Shown: positions 16,194-27,009 of the stretch, in pieces
How the letters are laid out: each line of letters opens with the position of its first letter
Numbering within the stretch: position 1 is the first letter of the stretch
From: Prochlorococcus marinus str. MIT 0917
GTDB lineage: Bacteria > Cyanobacteriota > Cyanobacteriia > PCC-6307 > Cyanobiaceae
Length of the DNA stretch: 64,000 bases
Direction of reading: 5' to 3'
Assembly: GCF_027359575.1 (NCBI RefSeq)
Contig: NZ_CP114784.1
Span: 248,001-312,000, forward strand
Program-made: the position numbers and the translations under genes
Notes under the pieces: model-generated
What the model saw: only the letters and a program-made list of their open reading frames with translations
Databases searched by the model: none
Told to the model about the DNA's origin: nothing

Positions 16194-17654
16194 ATGACTT
16201 TTGCAGACTTACGCCAGAAATTGAAAAGTGGTGAAGTCTCTTGTAAAGAGCTAGTTCAAGAAAAGATCAATCGAATAAAGGAATTAGATCCAACTCTAAA
16301 TTCTTTTTTAACTGTTAACGCTGATCAGGCATTATCCAATGCCGAAAATATAGATAAACAAATTGCTTCTGGCCAAAGTCTTCCTTCATTGATAGGAATA
16401 CCATTGGCTATCAAAGATAACCTTTGCACAAAAGGAATTAGGACAACTTGCGCTAGCAAGATCTTGGGTAACTTTGTTCCACCATATGAGTCAACAGTCA
16501 CCAAAAAGCTTTTGAACGCTGGAGCAATAATGATTGGCAAGACAAATATGGATGAATTTGCGATGGGGAGTTCTACTGAAACCTCAGCATTTGGCCCAAC
16601 TTTAAATCCATGGAACATATCCAAAGTTCCTGGAGGAAGTTCAGGTGGTAGCGCAGCCTCTGTTGCTGCCGAATTATGTTGCGGATCTCTAGGCTCTGAT
16701 ACTGGTGGTTCAATAAGACAACCAGCTTCGTTTTGTGGCGTTGTTGGAATGAAACCAACTTATGGTCGTGTAAGTCGTTGGGGATTAATAGCTTTTGCTA
16801 GCTCTTTAGATCAAGTTGGTCCATTTGCTAATAATGTTTCTGATGCAGCTGAAATCTTGCAAGTCATATCAGGTAAAGATGATTTTGATTCAACTACTGT
16901 GGATATTCCTGTCCCCAATTATTTAGATATCCTTTCCAAGTCAATCAAGGGGATGAAAATAGGTTTAATTGATAACTGCTTCGAACATGAAGGTTTAGCC
17001 CTTGATGTTAAAGAGTCTGTTCTTGGATCTGCCTCGTTGCTTGAAAAATTAGGGGCCGAGATTATCAATGTTTCTTGCCCTCGCTTTAATGATGGAATTG
17101 CTACTTATTACGTTATTGCTCCATCTGAAGCCTCAGCAAATTTAGCTAGATACGACGGTGTCAAATATGGATTTCGCTCTGAAGATGAACAAACTCTTAT
17201 AGAAATGACCTCCAAAAGTCGGGCTCTTGGTTTTGGAAGTGAGGTTAAACGAAGAATTCTTATAGGAACCTATGCCCTGTCCGCGGGTTATGTCGATGCT
17301 TACTACAAGAAGGCCCAGCAAGTTAGAACTTTGATACGTAGAGACTTTGATGATGCTTTCAAAAAAGTTGATGTTTTGTTGGCTCCAACAGCTCCTACTA
17401 CTGCTTTCGGTTCTGGAGAGAATATTGACAACCCTATGTCTATGTACTTATCTGATTTGTTAACTATTCCAGCAAATTTAGCTGGATTACCAGCTATCAG
17501 TTTGCCATGTGGTTTTGATAAATCTGGATTGCCAATAGGGTTACAGCTAATAGGTAATGTTTTTGAAGAAGGTAAGATTTTACAAGTGGCTAGTCATTTT
17601 GAGAGAGCTGCTGATGTTCGCAAAAATAGGCCTAAAACAGATTTCACGTTATAA
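16194..17654 (+). CDS. gatA: Glutamyl-tRNA(Gln) amidotransferase subunit A
   Basis: A 486-residue amidase-signature enzyme. It hydrolyses glutamine and passes ammonia to GatB to convert Glu-tRNA(Gln) to Gln-tRNA(Gln). The Ser-cisSer-Lys triad is in place: Lys74 in LAIKDN, Ser149 in [12 protein letters not shown], and Ser173 in [10 protein letters not shown]. The C-terminal [12 protein letters not shown] is also typical. The ATG at 16194 is preferred to a TTG one codon upstream. gatB and gatC are not nearby. dnaE follows closely on the same strand. Confidence 0.96.
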   Translation: MTFADLRQKLKSGEVSCKELVQEKINRIKELDPTLNSFLTVNADQALSNAENIDKQIASGQSLPSLIGIPLAIKDNLCTKGIRTTCASKILGNFVPPYESTVTKKLLNAGAIMIGKTNMDEFAMGSSTETSAFGPTLNPWNISKVPGGSSGGSAASVAAELCCGSLGSDTGGSIRQPASFCGVVGMKPTYGRVSRWGLIAFASSLDQVGPFANNVSDAAEILQVISGKDDFDSTTVDIPVPNYLDILSKSIKGMKIGLIDNCFEHEGLALDVKESVLGSASLLEKLGAEIINVSCPRFNDGIATYYVIAPSEASANLARYDGVKYGFRSEDEQTLIEMTSKSRALGFGSEVKRRILIGTYALSAGYVDAYYKKAQQVRTLIRRDFDDAFKKVDVLLAPTAPTTAFGSGENIDNPMSMYLSDLLTIPANLAGLPAISLPCGFDKSGLPIGLQLIGNVFEEGKILQVASHFERAADVRKNRPKTDFTL

Positions 17655-17725
17655 AGGATAAACCACTTTATGTGGAGCCTAGAATTGTCGCTACACTATA
17701 TCCAGTGTGGCATCGTAGAATATTA

Positions 17726-20700
17726 ATGGGTTTCGTTCCAATTCATAATCATAGTGATTACAGCCTTCTCGATGGAGCTAGTCAGCTCCCCTTAATGGTT
17801 CAAAGGGCTAAGGAATTAGGGATGCCAGCTCTAGCCCTGACTGATCATGGTGTTATGTATGGCGCGATTGAATTATTGAAGTTATGTAAGGCAGCAAATA
17901 TAAAGCCAATTATTGGCAATGAGATGTACGTTATTAATGGTTCAATTGATAACCCTCAGCCCAAAAAAGAGAAAAGATACCACCTTGTTGTTATTGCGAA
18001 AAACCAAATTGGCTATGAAAATCTCGTAAAACTAACAACACTTAGTCATTTAAACGGTGTTAGGGGAAGAGGCATATTTTCAAGACCATGTATTGATAAA
18101 TCTTTATTTCAAAAATACAGTGAGGGATTAATTTGTTCAACTGCATGCCTAGGAGGTGAAATCCCACAAGCTATATTGAAGGGAAGAAATGATGTTGCTA
18201 GAGAAGTAGCCTCTTGGTATAAGGAGATTTTGGGAGATGACTTTTATCTAGAAATTCAAGACCATGGATCAATTGAGGATCGAATTGTTAATAGTGAAAT
18301 AGTCAAAATATCTGAAGAACTTGATATTCAAATTATAGCTACAAATGATGCACATTATGTATCAAAGAATGATATTGAAGCTCATGATGCATTGATTTGT
18401 GTATTGACTGGCAAGTTAATTAGTGATCACAAAAGGTTGAGATATACAGGGACTGAATATATAAAATCAGAGGAGGAAATGAGAAGTTTATTTACTGACC
18501 ATTTAGAGAACAATGTAATAAATAATGCAATTGAAAATACTGTAAAACTATCAAACAAGGTTGATCAATATAAGATATTAGGTACTTATAAGATGCCAAA
18601 TTTTCCTATACCTAATGGATATAAACCAATTGATTATCTTAAAGAGATAACTATCAATGGCTTGAAAGAGATATTAGATATTTCTCAATTTGAAAAATTT
18701 CCAAGTGCTTATAAAGAAAGGCTTGATTATGAGTTAAATGTAATAGAACAAATGGGTTTTCCCACATATTTTCTTGTAGTATGGGATTACATAAGATTTG
18801 CAAGAGAACAAAATATTCCTGTAGGTCCTGGTAGAGGTTCTGCCGCTGGTTCCTTAGTCGCTTTTTCTCTTCATATAACTAATATTGACCCAGTTGAAAA
18901 TGGATTATTATTTGAACGATTTCTTAATCCTGAGAGGAAGTCAATGCCTGATATTGATACTGACTTTTGTATTGAAAGACGTGGTGAAGTTATAGATTAT
19001 GTTACTAAAAAGTATGGCGAAGACAAAGTTGCACAGATAATTACATTTAACAGAATGACATCTAAGGCTGTTTTGAAAGATGTTGCTCGCGTACTTGATA
19101 TTCCATATGGAGATGCAGATCGTCTGGCAAAATTAATTCCAGTTGTAAGGGGTAAGCCAGCAAAATTATCATCTATGATTTCAAAGGAATCGCCTAATAA
19201 GGACTTTTATGAAAAATACAACAACGATTTAAAAGTAAAGAAATGGGTTGATATGGCTATGAGGATAGAAGGAACAAATAAGACTTTTGGTGTGCACGCG
19301 GCGGGTGTTGTTATAGCGGCTAAGTCCCTTGATAATTTAGTTCCTCTTCAAAGAAACAATGATGGTCAAATAATCACCCAATATTTTATGGAAGATATTG
19401 AATCTCTTGGCCTTTTGAAGATGGACTTTTTAGGACTTAGGAATCTTACAATGATCGAAAAGACGATAAATTTAGTTGAAAAATCTCTTGGTAAGAGATT
19501 AGATCCTGATTCTTTGCCTTTTACAGATGAAAAAACATTTGAATTACTTTCTAGAGGTGATTTAGAGGGAATTTTCCAACTTGAATCAAGTGGAATGAGG
19601 CAAATAGTCAAAGATCTAAAGCCCTCATCTCTAGAGGATATTTCTTCAATTCTTGCCCTTTATCGTCCTGGTCCTCTTGATGCTGGATTAATTCCTAAAT
19701 TTATAAATAGAAAACATGGTAAGGAGAGTATTGATTTTCAACATCAGGCACTTGAGCCTATTTTAAGTGAGACTTATGGAATTATGGTTTATCAAGAGCA
19801 GATCATGAAGATTGCGCAGGATTTAGCGGGATATTCCCTTGGTCAAGCAGATTTATTAAGAAGGGCAATGGGTAAGAAAAAAGTTTCAGAAATGCAGCGC
19901 CATAGAACGCTATTTGTAGATGGAGCTGTTAAGAATAGCGTATCAGCCAGCATTGCTGAACAGTTATTTGATCAAATGGTTTTATTTGCTGAGTATTGCT
20001 TTAACAAAAGTCACTCGACTGCTTATGGCGCGGTTACTTATCAGACTGCTTATTTAAAAGCACATTATCCTGTCGCTTATATGGCGGCATTGCTCACAGT
20101 AAATGCTGGCTCGACTGACAAGATTCAAAGATATATTTCTAACTGTAATTCAATGGGTATAAACGTAATGCCACCAAATATAAATACCTCTGGTGTTGAT
20201 TTTACTCCAAAAGATAATTCAATTCTTTTTGGTTTTTCAGCGGTCAAAAACTTAGGTGATGGAGCAATTAGAAAAATTATTACTTCTAGAGACGAAGATG
20301 GGGAATTTACTTCTTTAGCTCAATTCTGTGATCGGATTTCACTTAGTGCTGTTAACCGAAGAGGGCTGGAGGCTTTGATACATTGTGGAGCTCTTGATTG
20401 TCTTGAAGAAAATGCAAATCGAGCTCAGCTTATGGCTGATTTGGATTTAACTATTGAATGGGCTTCTTCTAGGGCAAAAGATAGAAATAGCGGCCAAGGG
20501 AATCTTTTTGATCTTTCTTCTTCTATAAATAATGAATCATCAATTGATGAATTTTCCTCCGCTCCAAAGGCGAAGCAAATCAAAGATTATCCTCCTTCAG
20601 ACAAACTTAAATTAGAAAAAGAGCATGTTGGCTTTTATCTATCGGACCATCCTTTGAAGCAACTTTCAGAACCTGCAAAATTGATTGCTCCTATTAGCCT

Positions 20701-21241
20701 TTGTTCTTTAGAAGACCAGAAAGATAAGTCAAAGGTCAGTGTTATTGCAATGATTCCAGAGATGAGAGAAGTCACAACTAGAAAGGGTGACAGGATGGCG
20801 ATTATTCAATTAGAGGATTTAACTGGGTCTTGTGAAGCAGTTGTCTTCCCAAAAAGTTATGAAAGACTGTCTGATCATTTGATGGTTGAAACTAGATTAT
20901 TGATCTGGGGCAGCGTAGATAGGAGAGATGAAACTGTGCAATTGCTTATTGATGATTGTCGTGAAATTGATGATTTACGATTTCTATTGATTGATCTTCG
21001 TCCTGATCAAGCTACAGATATCAATATTCAGCATAAATTAAGAGAATGCCTTTCTAAAAACAGACCTGCCAGAAATGAATTAGGTGTACGAATCCCTGTA
21101 GTAGCATGTCTCAAGGACCACAATAATACTAGGTATATTCGGTTGGGCGATCAATTTTGCGTAAAGGACGCTGACTTGGCTTTGGATTCACTGTCTAAGA
21201 ATTCATTTATTGCAAGATCAAGTAAAAGTCTTGTAATTTAA
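17726..21241 (+). CDS. dnaE: DNA polymerase III alpha subunit
   Basis: The 1171-residue catalytic subunit of the replicative polymerase. The N-terminal PHP domain starts [19 protein letters not shown], and the polymerase active site PDIDTDF lies at about residues 408-414. The conserved [15 protein letters not shown] precedes it and the helix-hairpin-helix and OB-fold parts follow ([13 protein letters not shown] with [11 protein letters not shown]). The ATG at 17726 matches the family start; an upstream GTG at 17672 would add 18 non-conserved residues. The protein is a single unbroken gene, not the split intein version seen in many cyanobacteria. Confidence 0.96.
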   Translation: MGFVPIHNHSDYSLLDGASQLPLMVQRAKELGMPALALTDHGVMYGAIELLKLCKAANIKPIIGNEMYVINGSIDNPQPKKEKRYHLVVIAKNQIGYENLVKLTTLSHLNGVRGRGIFSRPCIDKSLFQKYSEGLICSTACLGGEIPQAILKGRNDVAREVASWYKEILGDDFYLEIQDHGSIEDRIVNSEIVKISEELDIQIIATNDAHYVSKNDIEAHDALICVLTGKLISDHKRLRYTGTEYIKSEEEMRSLFTDHLENNVINNAIENTVKLSNKVDQYKILGTYKMPNFPIPNGYKPIDYLKEITINGLKEILDISQFEKFPSAYKERLDYELNVIEQMGFPTYFLVVWDYIRFAREQNIPVGPGRGSAAGSLVAFSLHITNIDPVENGLLFERFLNPERKSMPDIDTDFCIERRGEVIDYVTKKYGEDKVAQIITFNRMTSKAVLKDVARVLDIPYGDADRLAKLIPVVRGKPAKLSSMISKESPNKDFYEKYNNDLKVKKWVDMAMRIEGTNKTFGVHAAGVVIAAKSLDNLVPLQRNNDGQIITQYFMEDIESLGLLKMDFLGLRNLTMIEKTINLVEKSLGKRLDPDSLPFTDEKTFELLSRGDLEGIFQLESSGMRQIVKDLKPSSLEDISSILALYRPGPLDAGLIPKFINRKHGKESIDFQHQALEPILSETYGIMVYQEQIMKIAQDLAGYSLGQADLLRRAMGKKKVSEMQRHRTLFVDGAVKNSVSASIAEQLFDQMVLFAEYCFNKSHSTAYGAVTYQTAYLKAHYPVAYMAALLTVNAGSTDKIQRYISNCNSMGINVMPPNINTSGVDFTPKDNSILFGFSAVKNLGDGAIRKIITSRDEDGEFTSLAQFCDRISLSAVNRRGLEALIHCGALDCLEENANRAQLMADLDLTIEWASSRAKDRNSGQGNLFDLSSSINNESSIDEFSSAPKAKQIKDYPPSDKLKLEKEHVGFYLSDHPLKQLSEPAKLIAPISLCSLEDQKDKSKVSVIAMIPEMREVTTRKGDRMAIIQLEDLTGSCEAVVFPKSYERLSDHLMVETRLLIWGSVDRRDETVQLLIDDCREIDDLRFLLIDLRPDQATDINIQHKLRECLSKNRPARNELGVRIPVVACLKDHNNTRYIRLGDQFCVKDADLALDSLSKNSFIARSSKSLVI

Positions 21242-21250
21242 ATATTTTTC

Positions 21251-21691
21251 TTAGCTAGAAATATCTTTTTGACTTGTTTTGAATGCATCTTTCATCCTAT
21301 TGATATTTGGCTTTATGTTTTCAAAACCAAAAAAACTTCCAGTATTAAAATCCCAACTCGCGGAGAGTATTCCATAACTTAATCCTAATAAGCCGACAAG
21401 GAAACAAAGCGCAGAACTGACTAGAGTGACTGTTGGAGATATATCAGCAATACCTTTGCTTATTAAAAAATAACTCCCAATGAATACTCCCATTCCACTT
21501 AGAGTTGGAATTCCAGTCGTAAACGCTATTCTTCTTGCCATTCGATTTGCAACATAGCTTGGTATTCCTGATTTTTTGCTACTTCTGTTTGAAGATTTCT
21601 TTGAAACTATTTTTGGGGCAGAGTTATTGCTTGAAAATCCTATTGTTATTTCATTAGGTTGGTCCTTTTTGTTTTTTTTTGCACCTTTCAT
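21251..21691 (-). CDS. PAM68-like protein (DUF3464)
   Basis: A 146-residue membrane protein of the PAM68/DUF3464 family, linked to photosystem II assembly in cyanobacteria and plastids. The N-terminal 50 residues are basic and polar; IPSYVANRMARRI precedes two membrane helices (about residues 56-77 and 87-107), and the C-terminus contains SYGILSASWDFNTGSFFGFENI, a conserved loop. It lies 27 bases downstream of rpsO, the same neighbourhood as in other cyanobacteria, so the two are probably co-transcribed. Converges on dnaE across only 9 bases. Confidence 0.85.
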   Translation of the reverse strand: MKGAKKNKKDQPNEITIGFSSNNSAPKIVSKKSSNRSSKKSGIPSYVANRMARRIAFTTGIPTLSGMGVFIGSYFLISKGIADISPTVTLVSSALCFLVGLLGLSYGILSASWDFNTGSFFGFENIKPNINRMKDAFKTSQKDISS

Positions 21692-21718
21692 TAGCTTCTA
21701 GCAATCTATTACCAGTCA

Positions 21719-21988
21719 TTATCCTCTAATAGCTAATTTTTCTATGAGCTCTGTATATCTTTTTTCACTTTTAGTGCGTACATAACTTAAAAGTCTTTTT
21801 CGTTGTCCAATCATTTTGAGCAATCCTTGTCTAGAGGAAAAATCATGGATGTTTCCCTGAAGGTGTTTGCTTAACTTGGAGATCCTTGTAGTAAGCATCG
21901 CAACTTGAACTTCTACTGAACCCGTATCAGTTGGATGTACTTGATGTGTGTTGATTAGCTTTTGTTTCTCTTCTGTGCCAAGTGACAT
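21719..21988 (-). CDS. rpsO: Ribosomal protein S15
   Basis: The 89-residue small-subunit protein S15, which binds the central domain of 16S rRNA. The conserved [13 protein letters not shown] and the C-terminal [16 protein letters not shown] are both complete and the length is exact. ATG start at 21988. It is followed by the PAM68-like gene and preceded by ruvA, both on the same strand. Confidence 0.97.
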   Translation of the reverse strand: MSLGTEEKQKLINTHQVHPTDTGSVEVQVAMLTTRISKLSKHLQGNIHDFSSRQGLLKMIGQRKRLLSYVRTKSEKRYTELIEKLAIRG

Positions 21989-22038
21989 TTGTTTAGCTTT
22001 TCTTATTCTTCAATTCTAATTTAATCCCTAGCCTTCTA

Positions 22039-22710
22039 TCAAGTACTATTTTCACTCAATTTCATAAGAATCTCTTTGAGATGTTTATCCATTAGCGCTG
22101 CTTTTTCTTGTGCAGATAAGGAATTCAATAATAAAGAATTTTCTTTTTCGTTTGTTGTTATTATTTTAATTGAATCTTCTATTTCCTTCTTTTCATATCC
22201 AAGCGAATTTAGCGTTAAATATATTTCATCAATATATTTTGAAAATTTATTAGGCTCTATTTCTGTTTTTTCATAATTTATTTCATTATTATCTATAAAT
22301 TTTTGAAGTTTATTTCTTAGCTCAACGATTAATCTCTCTGCTATTCTCTTGCCTATACCTTGAGTTTTTGTTAGTAAACTAGATTCTTTATTTTCTATTG
22401 CATTAACAAACTGATTAACCTTAAAGTCCTCTAACAATGCCATACCAATTTGTGGGCCTATTCCATTTACAGAAATTATTTCTCGAAATAAATCTCTTTG
22501 ATTAACCTCTATAAAACCATATAAACTTGTGCCATCTTCTCTATCTATTTGGTGAATCCATAACTCAATCTTATTAGAAGCTTCTGCTTTACCTATTTGT
22601 GTTGGTAATAGTTGTACTTCATAACCAACACCACCAACATTTATAACAACTCCTTTCTTTAAGGATATTTTCCAGGTATGAATTATTTCACCTTTTAACC
22701 AGCTAATCAT
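22039..22710 (-). CDS. ruvA: Holliday junction DNA helicase subunit RuvA
   Basis: A 223-residue protein that binds four-way junctions and loads the RuvB motor. The OB-fold start (MISWLKGEIIHTWKISLKKG) is followed by helix-hairpin-helix elements VNGIGPQIGMALL (about residues 79-91) and KTQGIGKRIAERLI (114-127). The C-terminal third is divergent and lysine/glutamate-rich, typical of this family in AT-rich genomes, and corresponds to the RuvB-interacting domain III. It sits 50 bases upstream of rpsO. Confidence 0.92.
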   Translation of the reverse strand: MISWLKGEIIHTWKISLKKGVVINVGGVGYEVQLLPTQIGKAEASNKIELWIHQIDREDGTSLYGFIEVNQRDLFREIISVNGIGPQIGMALLEDFKVNQFVNAIENKESSLLTKTQGIGKRIAERLIVELRNKLQKFIDNNEINYEKTEIEPNKFSKYIDEIYLTLNSLGYEKKEIEDSIKIITTNEKENSLLLNSLSAQEKAALMDKHLKEILMKLSENST

Positions 22711-22749
22711 TATTTATTTTGATTGATTTTCTGAGAATATCAAATGAAA

Positions 22750-23136
22750 TTAACCACCATCAATCTCACATCCAACCATTGAACCTCCTACCAGACCAGC
22801 AGGAATTGCCCACCAACGATCTTTACCTCTTGATATTGCCGTAGCGAAGCCAGCACCTAAAATACCCCCTGCAATTTTGCCTTCTGAGCAATCATTATTA
22901 TCAAATTCATTTTTTTTGTTTGTTGATCCATGACCTGGGCAAGGAACTTCTACCGTTTCTTCCCATTTTTTGACATACCCAGGATCATTTCTTGTCCCTG
23001 GAATATATTCTTCTCTATATTCATTTCTGGTGCATGTTCTACTTGATGAATAACCTCGCTGATACTCATCTGCAAGAATCGATGGTGATCCAGCGCAAAT
23101 AATAAGTATTGAAAAGATTAAAGATTTACAATTCAT
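22750..23136 (-). CDS. Secreted glycine-zipper protein
   Basis: A 128-residue protein from the ATG at 23136. It begins with a signal peptide (MNCKSLIFSILIICAGSPSILA, probable cleavage before DEYQRG). The mature part has several cysteines (CTRNEYREEY, VPCPGHG, DCSEG, GCEIDGG) and a C-terminal glycine-rich region GKIAGGILGAGFATAIS that has the small-residue spacing of glycine-zipper (17 kDa surface antigen-like) segments. An upstream in-frame ATG at 23163 would overlap the neighbour more and spoil the signal peptide. The start overlaps the end of the EamA gene by 11 bases, so they may be co-transcribed. Confidence 0.72.
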   Translation of the reverse strand: MNCKSLIFSILIICAGSPSILADEYQRGYSSSRTCTRNEYREEYIPGTRNDPGYVKKWEETVEVPCPGHGSTNKKNEFDNNDCSEGKIAGGILGAGFATAISRGKDRWWAIPAGLVGGSMVGCEIDGG

Positions 23137-24040
23137 ATTTTTGCTTGTGACTTTTGGATGCACTTATACTAATAATAGTGGAAATAAGTACGCAAAAACC
23201 ACCTAAGTAAATTGAACTTGTTATTGTTTCTTGAAATATCAATACTCCCCATATACTTGCAAATACAACCTGGGAATAGTTTAGTGAAGTTGCTTGGCTA
23301 GCTGGAAGAAGTCTTAAACCCTCCGTAATGCAGAGTTGACCAATCTGTGTAAAAATCCCAATACCTAATATCCAGAACCAATCTGATCCTGTTGGTAATA
23401 CAAAATCATTAATAATAAAAGGAATAGATAAAGGGATAGAAACCAAGGGAAAGTAATATATAATAACCAGAGGGTGCTCTTTTGAAGAAAGTTTTCTTAC
23501 ACATATATAAGCTAATGATGTCATCAATGCGCCCAATATAGCTATGATTATTGCTAATATTGTTTCTTGAATATTACTGCTGGTTATAAACTCTGGTTGG
23601 CTAACTAAAAAAATTCCTATCCAACCAATGCTGATTGAATATATTATTTTCCTTAAAATAAATTCCTTTAAAATTATATGTGCACAAAGAACTGTAAAAG
23701 TTGGGTAAATGTACTGTATTACTGTCGCTGTGGCTATGGCTAATATTGTTAGGGCTTTGAAGATACAAAATAGTGCAAAGGTTCCTAGCAATCCTCTTAT
23801 GATTAATAATCTTTTCTGATATCCCCAAGGGTTAATTTTCTTTTTATATAAGAAAAATCTTGTTATTATTATACTTATAGTAGCCCTAGCTAAAACAAGT
23901 TCTGAAATAGGTATTCTCCCCCCAATCGCTTTAACACAAACACTCATAAGGCTAAATGCCAAACCGCTTACTAGTAAAAATCTGATCCCTTTTGAATTTT
24001 TTTCTAGATTAAATTCATCTGTAATTAGTTTTTCTCTCAA
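23126..24040 (-). CDS. EamA/DMT-family transporter
   Basis: A 304-residue inner-membrane protein with about ten helices in two repeats of the EamA (DUF6) domain. The first repeat contains ELVLARATISIIITRFF and TVIQYIYPTFTVLCAHIIL; the second has QLCITEGLRLLPASQATSLNYSQVVFASIWG, the typical late-repeat motif. Such proteins export metabolites such as amino acids or nucleosides; the substrate here is unknown. It is divergent from dnaG, 48 bases away, and its end overlaps the secreted-protein gene. Confidence 0.85.
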   Translation of the reverse strand: MREKLITDEFNLEKNSKGIRFLLVSGLAFSLMSVCVKAIGGRIPISELVLARATISIIITRFFLYKKKINPWGYQKRLLIIRGLLGTFALFCIFKALTILAIATATVIQYIYPTFTVLCAHIILKEFILRKIIYSISIGWIGIFLVSQPEFITSSNIQETILAIIIAILGALMTSLAYICVRKLSSKEHPLVIIYYFPLVSIPLSIPFIINDFVLPTGSDWFWILGIGIFTQIGQLCITEGLRLLPASQATSLNYSQVVFASIWGVLIFQETITSSIYLGGFCVLISTIISISASKSHKQKYEL

Positions 24041-24088
24041 TTTTTGAATCTCTTAACTAAATATTTAAATATCAATTAAAATTATCAC

Positions 24089-26116
24089 ATGGCTTCTGCA
24101 CGACTACATCCTAGGACTATTGAGTCTGTCAAAGAGCGTGTAGATATTGTTGATGTAGTTGGCGAACACGTCGTCTTAAAGAAAAAAGGTAAAGAATATG
24201 TTGGGATATGCCCTTTTCATGATGATAGTAAACCTTCAATGTCAGTAATTCCTGGCAAGCAATTTTATTATTGTTTTTCATGTGGAGCTGGTGGAAATGC
24301 CATTAAATTTTTAATGGAGTTTCAGAGACAAAGTTTTAGTGACGTTGTTCTTGAACTTGCAAAGAAATATCAAGTACCAATTGATACTGTTGAAGGACCT
24401 CAACAAGAAAGACTCAAGCAACAGCTCTCTCGTAGAGATACCCTTTATCGGGTCTTAAAAATCGCTACTGGTTGGTTTAGAAATCAATTAAATTCTCCAT
24501 GTGGAGAAAATGCACTTAATTATCTTAAGAATAAACGTCATTTAAGTGATGGTACTTTAATTAATTTTGAGCTTGGATTTGCACCAGATAATTGGGACTC
24601 ATTACTCAAATATTTTGTAGATATAGAAAAAGTTAGTGTTGAAATCCTTGAATCGGCTGGATTAATTGTTCCTCGAAAGGGTGGTAACGGTTTTTATGAC
24701 AGATTTCGCAATCGTATAATTGTTCCTATTCACGACAGGCAAAAAAGAGTTATTGGTTTCGGAGGAAGGAGTCTTGATGGTTCAGAACCTAAGTATTTGA
24801 ATTCACCTGAAACTGAAATTTTTGAAAAGGGTAAAAATCTTTTTGGTTTAGATAAATCAACCCTTTCTATTAGGAAAAAAGATTATGCGGTTGTAGTAGA
24901 AGGATATTTTGATGTGATGGCACTACACGATTCTGGTATTACAAATGTTGTTGCCTCTTTGGGAACAGCATTAAGTCGTAGTCAAATAACTCTTCTCTCT
25001 CGTACTACAGATAGTAAAAAGATCCTTTTAAATTTCGACTCAGATAATGCTGGAATTCGAGCGTCTACTAGAGCTATTAGTGAGGTAGAAAACCTTGCTA
25101 TTCAAGGTCAGATAGATTTAAGAGTCCTTCAATTACCTTCAGGTAAAGATCCAGATGAGTTCCTTAAGGATAATTCTTCTTCCGAATATGAAGCATTGGC
25201 GGCAAAATCACCTCTTTGGATGGATTGGCAAATTGATCAATCTTTGAAGGATTTAGATTTAAGTAAATCTGATCAATTTCAGGCAGCTGTTACCAACTTA
25301 GTAAGTCTTCTTGGAAAGTTACCTCAAACGGCGATAAGAACCCACTATCTACAGAAGGTTGCTCAGCGTCTTAGTGGAGGTCAAGGTAGATTTTCCCTGC
25401 AACTAGAGGAAGATTTACGTAATCAAATTAATGGTCAAAGATGGCATGGACGTTCTAAGAAAATAGATAAGCCTCAAGAGATTGGTCTTAGAGAAAGAAG
25501 TGAGGCAGATATACTTTTTACTTATATACACTGTCCTACTTATAGATCTTTTATTCGTTATGAACTTCGTCTAAGGGACTTAGATGACTTTGCAATTAAT
25601 CATCATCGTGCAATATGGTCTACTATAAGTAACATTGAGGAAGATAAATTTGGTTCTGAAGTGGTCGAGCAGATTAATCGTTGCAATGATTCAAATAATA
25701 TTTTAGCTGATATTGATTTAATTAAAAGCTTGTTAGATAACTTTCTCGCTAATGATAGTGAACATCTTTCTAAACTTACTCCTTTGCTAGAGGCTAATGA
25801 ACTTCGTTTGGCAACACTTAGTGACCCCGAGGCTCTCATTCGTGGTGCTCTCGCTGCTCTTGAAAAGCAAAAATCACTAAAACGTTGTAGGCATCTAATT
25901 GATGCATGGAGTACTCAAAGGTTACAAACTCTTGAGAACTGTATAGCATCTCTTATCGTTCAAGAAAAATCGGAACCTAATGATTCATCTGATATGGAAC
26001 AGAGAGTTTTTAATATGTTTGAAGACTTAAATAATGATGCTATAAATTTTCAGCAACTTTACTATGCTGAGAGAAAACATATTTTAAATTTAGATCAACA
26101 GAGATGTTATAAATAA
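24089..26116 (+). CDS. dnaG: DNA primase
   Basis: A 675-residue primase that makes RNA primers for replication. The N-terminal CHC2 zinc ribbon is complete: Cys41 and His44 in CPFHDDSKPS, then Cys62 and Cys65 in YCFSCGAGGN. The Toprim domain has VVVEGYFDVMAL with Glu271 and the later acidic motif NFDSDNAGIRA. The C-terminal helicase-binding region is present but divergent. The ATG start is well placed and EamA is divergent upstream. A 99-residue hypothetical gene follows after 22 bases. Confidence 0.96.
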   Translation: MASARLHPRTIESVKERVDIVDVVGEHVVLKKKGKEYVGICPFHDDSKPSMSVIPGKQFYYCFSCGAGGNAIKFLMEFQRQSFSDVVLELAKKYQVPIDTVEGPQQERLKQQLSRRDTLYRVLKIATGWFRNQLNSPCGENALNYLKNKRHLSDGTLINFELGFAPDNWDSLLKYFVDIEKVSVEILESAGLIVPRKGGNGFYDRFRNRIIVPIHDRQKRVIGFGGRSLDGSEPKYLNSPETEIFEKGKNLFGLDKSTLSIRKKDYAVVVEGYFDVMALHDSGITNVVASLGTALSRSQITLLSRTTDSKKILLNFDSDNAGIRASTRAISEVENLAIQGQIDLRVLQLPSGKDPDEFLKDNSSSEYEALAAKSPLWMDWQIDQSLKDLDLSKSDQFQAAVTNLVSLLGKLPQTAIRTHYLQKVAQRLSGGQGRFSLQLEEDLRNQINGQRWHGRSKKIDKPQEIGLRERSEADILFTYIHCPTYRSFIRYELRLRDLDDFAINHHRAIWSTISNIEEDKFGSEVVEQINRCNDSNNILADIDLIKSLLDNFLANDSEHLSKLTPLLEANELRLATLSDPEALIRGALAALEKQKSLKRCRHLIDAWSTQRLQTLENCIASLIVQEKSEPNDSSDMEQRVFNMFEDLNNDAINFQQLYYAERKHILNLDQQRCYK

Positions 26117-26138
26117 TTTTTATATTTTTACTTAATTA

Positions 26139-26438
26139 ATGAAAAATACATCAACTTTTAATTTGGATCAATGTTCTTTATCTAATGAACTATGGCCAGA
26201 CTTTATCAATAAAATAGGATTTATCAAAGCAAATTTAGCTGTAAGACAATCTCTCGATCTTCAAAGAATGCAGGGAACTAATTTAACTCTTCCCTTACTT
26301 ATTCTTGAAACATGTGGAACTGCACTGGTGAATTGCCAAGCTGTTAAGACTTATATTGGTCTCTCATGCTTGGAGCAAGGAATGGTCTTGATTTTTAGTA
26401 GTAAATTAAACGCTATTCAATTACTTAGAGACAATTAA
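26139..26438 (+). CDS. Conserved hypothetical protein downstream of dnaG
   Basis: A 99-residue soluble protein with no recognised domain. It has three cysteines (DQCSLSNE, ETCGTALVNC) and a hydrophobic region LTLPLLILETCGTALV that is probably buried rather than membrane-spanning. It follows dnaG at 22 bases, the likely end of that transcript, and converges on the HExxH gene 13 bases away. Function unknown. Confidence 0.6.
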   Translation: MKNTSTFNLDQCSLSNELWPDFINKIGFIKANLAVRQSLDLQRMQGTNLTLPLLILETCGTALVNCQAVKTYIGLSCLEQGMVLIFSSKLNAIQLLRDN

Positions 26439-26451
26439 AATTACTTTATAA

Positions 26452-26934
26452 TCATAGACAATATTTTCTCAATCCTTTTTTTATTAATCTTGGTTTATCT
26501 TCTAATATATATGCTTGTCTTTCTTTTTCTTCCTCGCCGGATATACTTATAGACCCATTCAAAGCATTGATCTTTGATGGATTCATTAAAAACCTTCTAT
26601 CTATTTTTAATAAGTTTCCATCGTTGCATTCTTGAGCTACATGAACAGCTTCATGCCTTAAAGCTTTTTTTATATGCAAGGCTGTTCTATAAAAAATGTC
26701 CTTATTCTTCTTCCTTTTAAGGTTATATCCTTCTCTCTTCTTTGCGTTACTTGTACATATGATAATTTCCTTTTCTACTCTATTAAAAAAGCCCACATAG
26801 TTTTCACTTATCAAACATAGTTTTTTATTTTCACTTGTTTTATATCCTGCCTTTTCAACCATCTTTATTATTTCTACTTCTGTTTTATCTAAATATTCTA
26901 TGAACTCCATTATCTTTTTAATTTTTATTTTCAT
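26452..26934 (-). CDS. Small HExxH putative zinc metallopeptidase
   Basis: A 160-residue, lysine-rich protein with RHEAVHVAQE at about residues 93-102, a perfect HExxH zinc-binding motif (His94, Glu95, His98). A later KERQAY (Glu138, with Ala141 and Tyr142) is in the right place for the third, glutamate ligand seen in gluzincin-type and ImmA-type proteins (E-x-x-A). No signal peptide or membrane helix is visible, so it probably acts in the cytoplasm. It is the next gene after umuC on the same strand, 75 bases away. Not assigned to a named family; the peptidase role is an inference from the motif. Confidence 0.6.
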   Translation of the reverse strand: MKIKIKKIMEFIEYLDKTEVEIIKMVEKAGYKTSENKKLCLISENYVGFFNRVEKEIIICTSNAKKREGYNLKRKKNKDIFYRTALHIKKALRHEAVHVAQECNDGNLLKIDRRFLMNPSKINALNGSISISGEEEKERQAYILEDKPRLIKKGLRKYCL

Positions 26935-27009
26935 TATTCATTTAAATTTAACATCCAACTGTTTTTAAATTCTAATATGTAGCATTATTGTTAAATATTA
27001 TACCAATTT

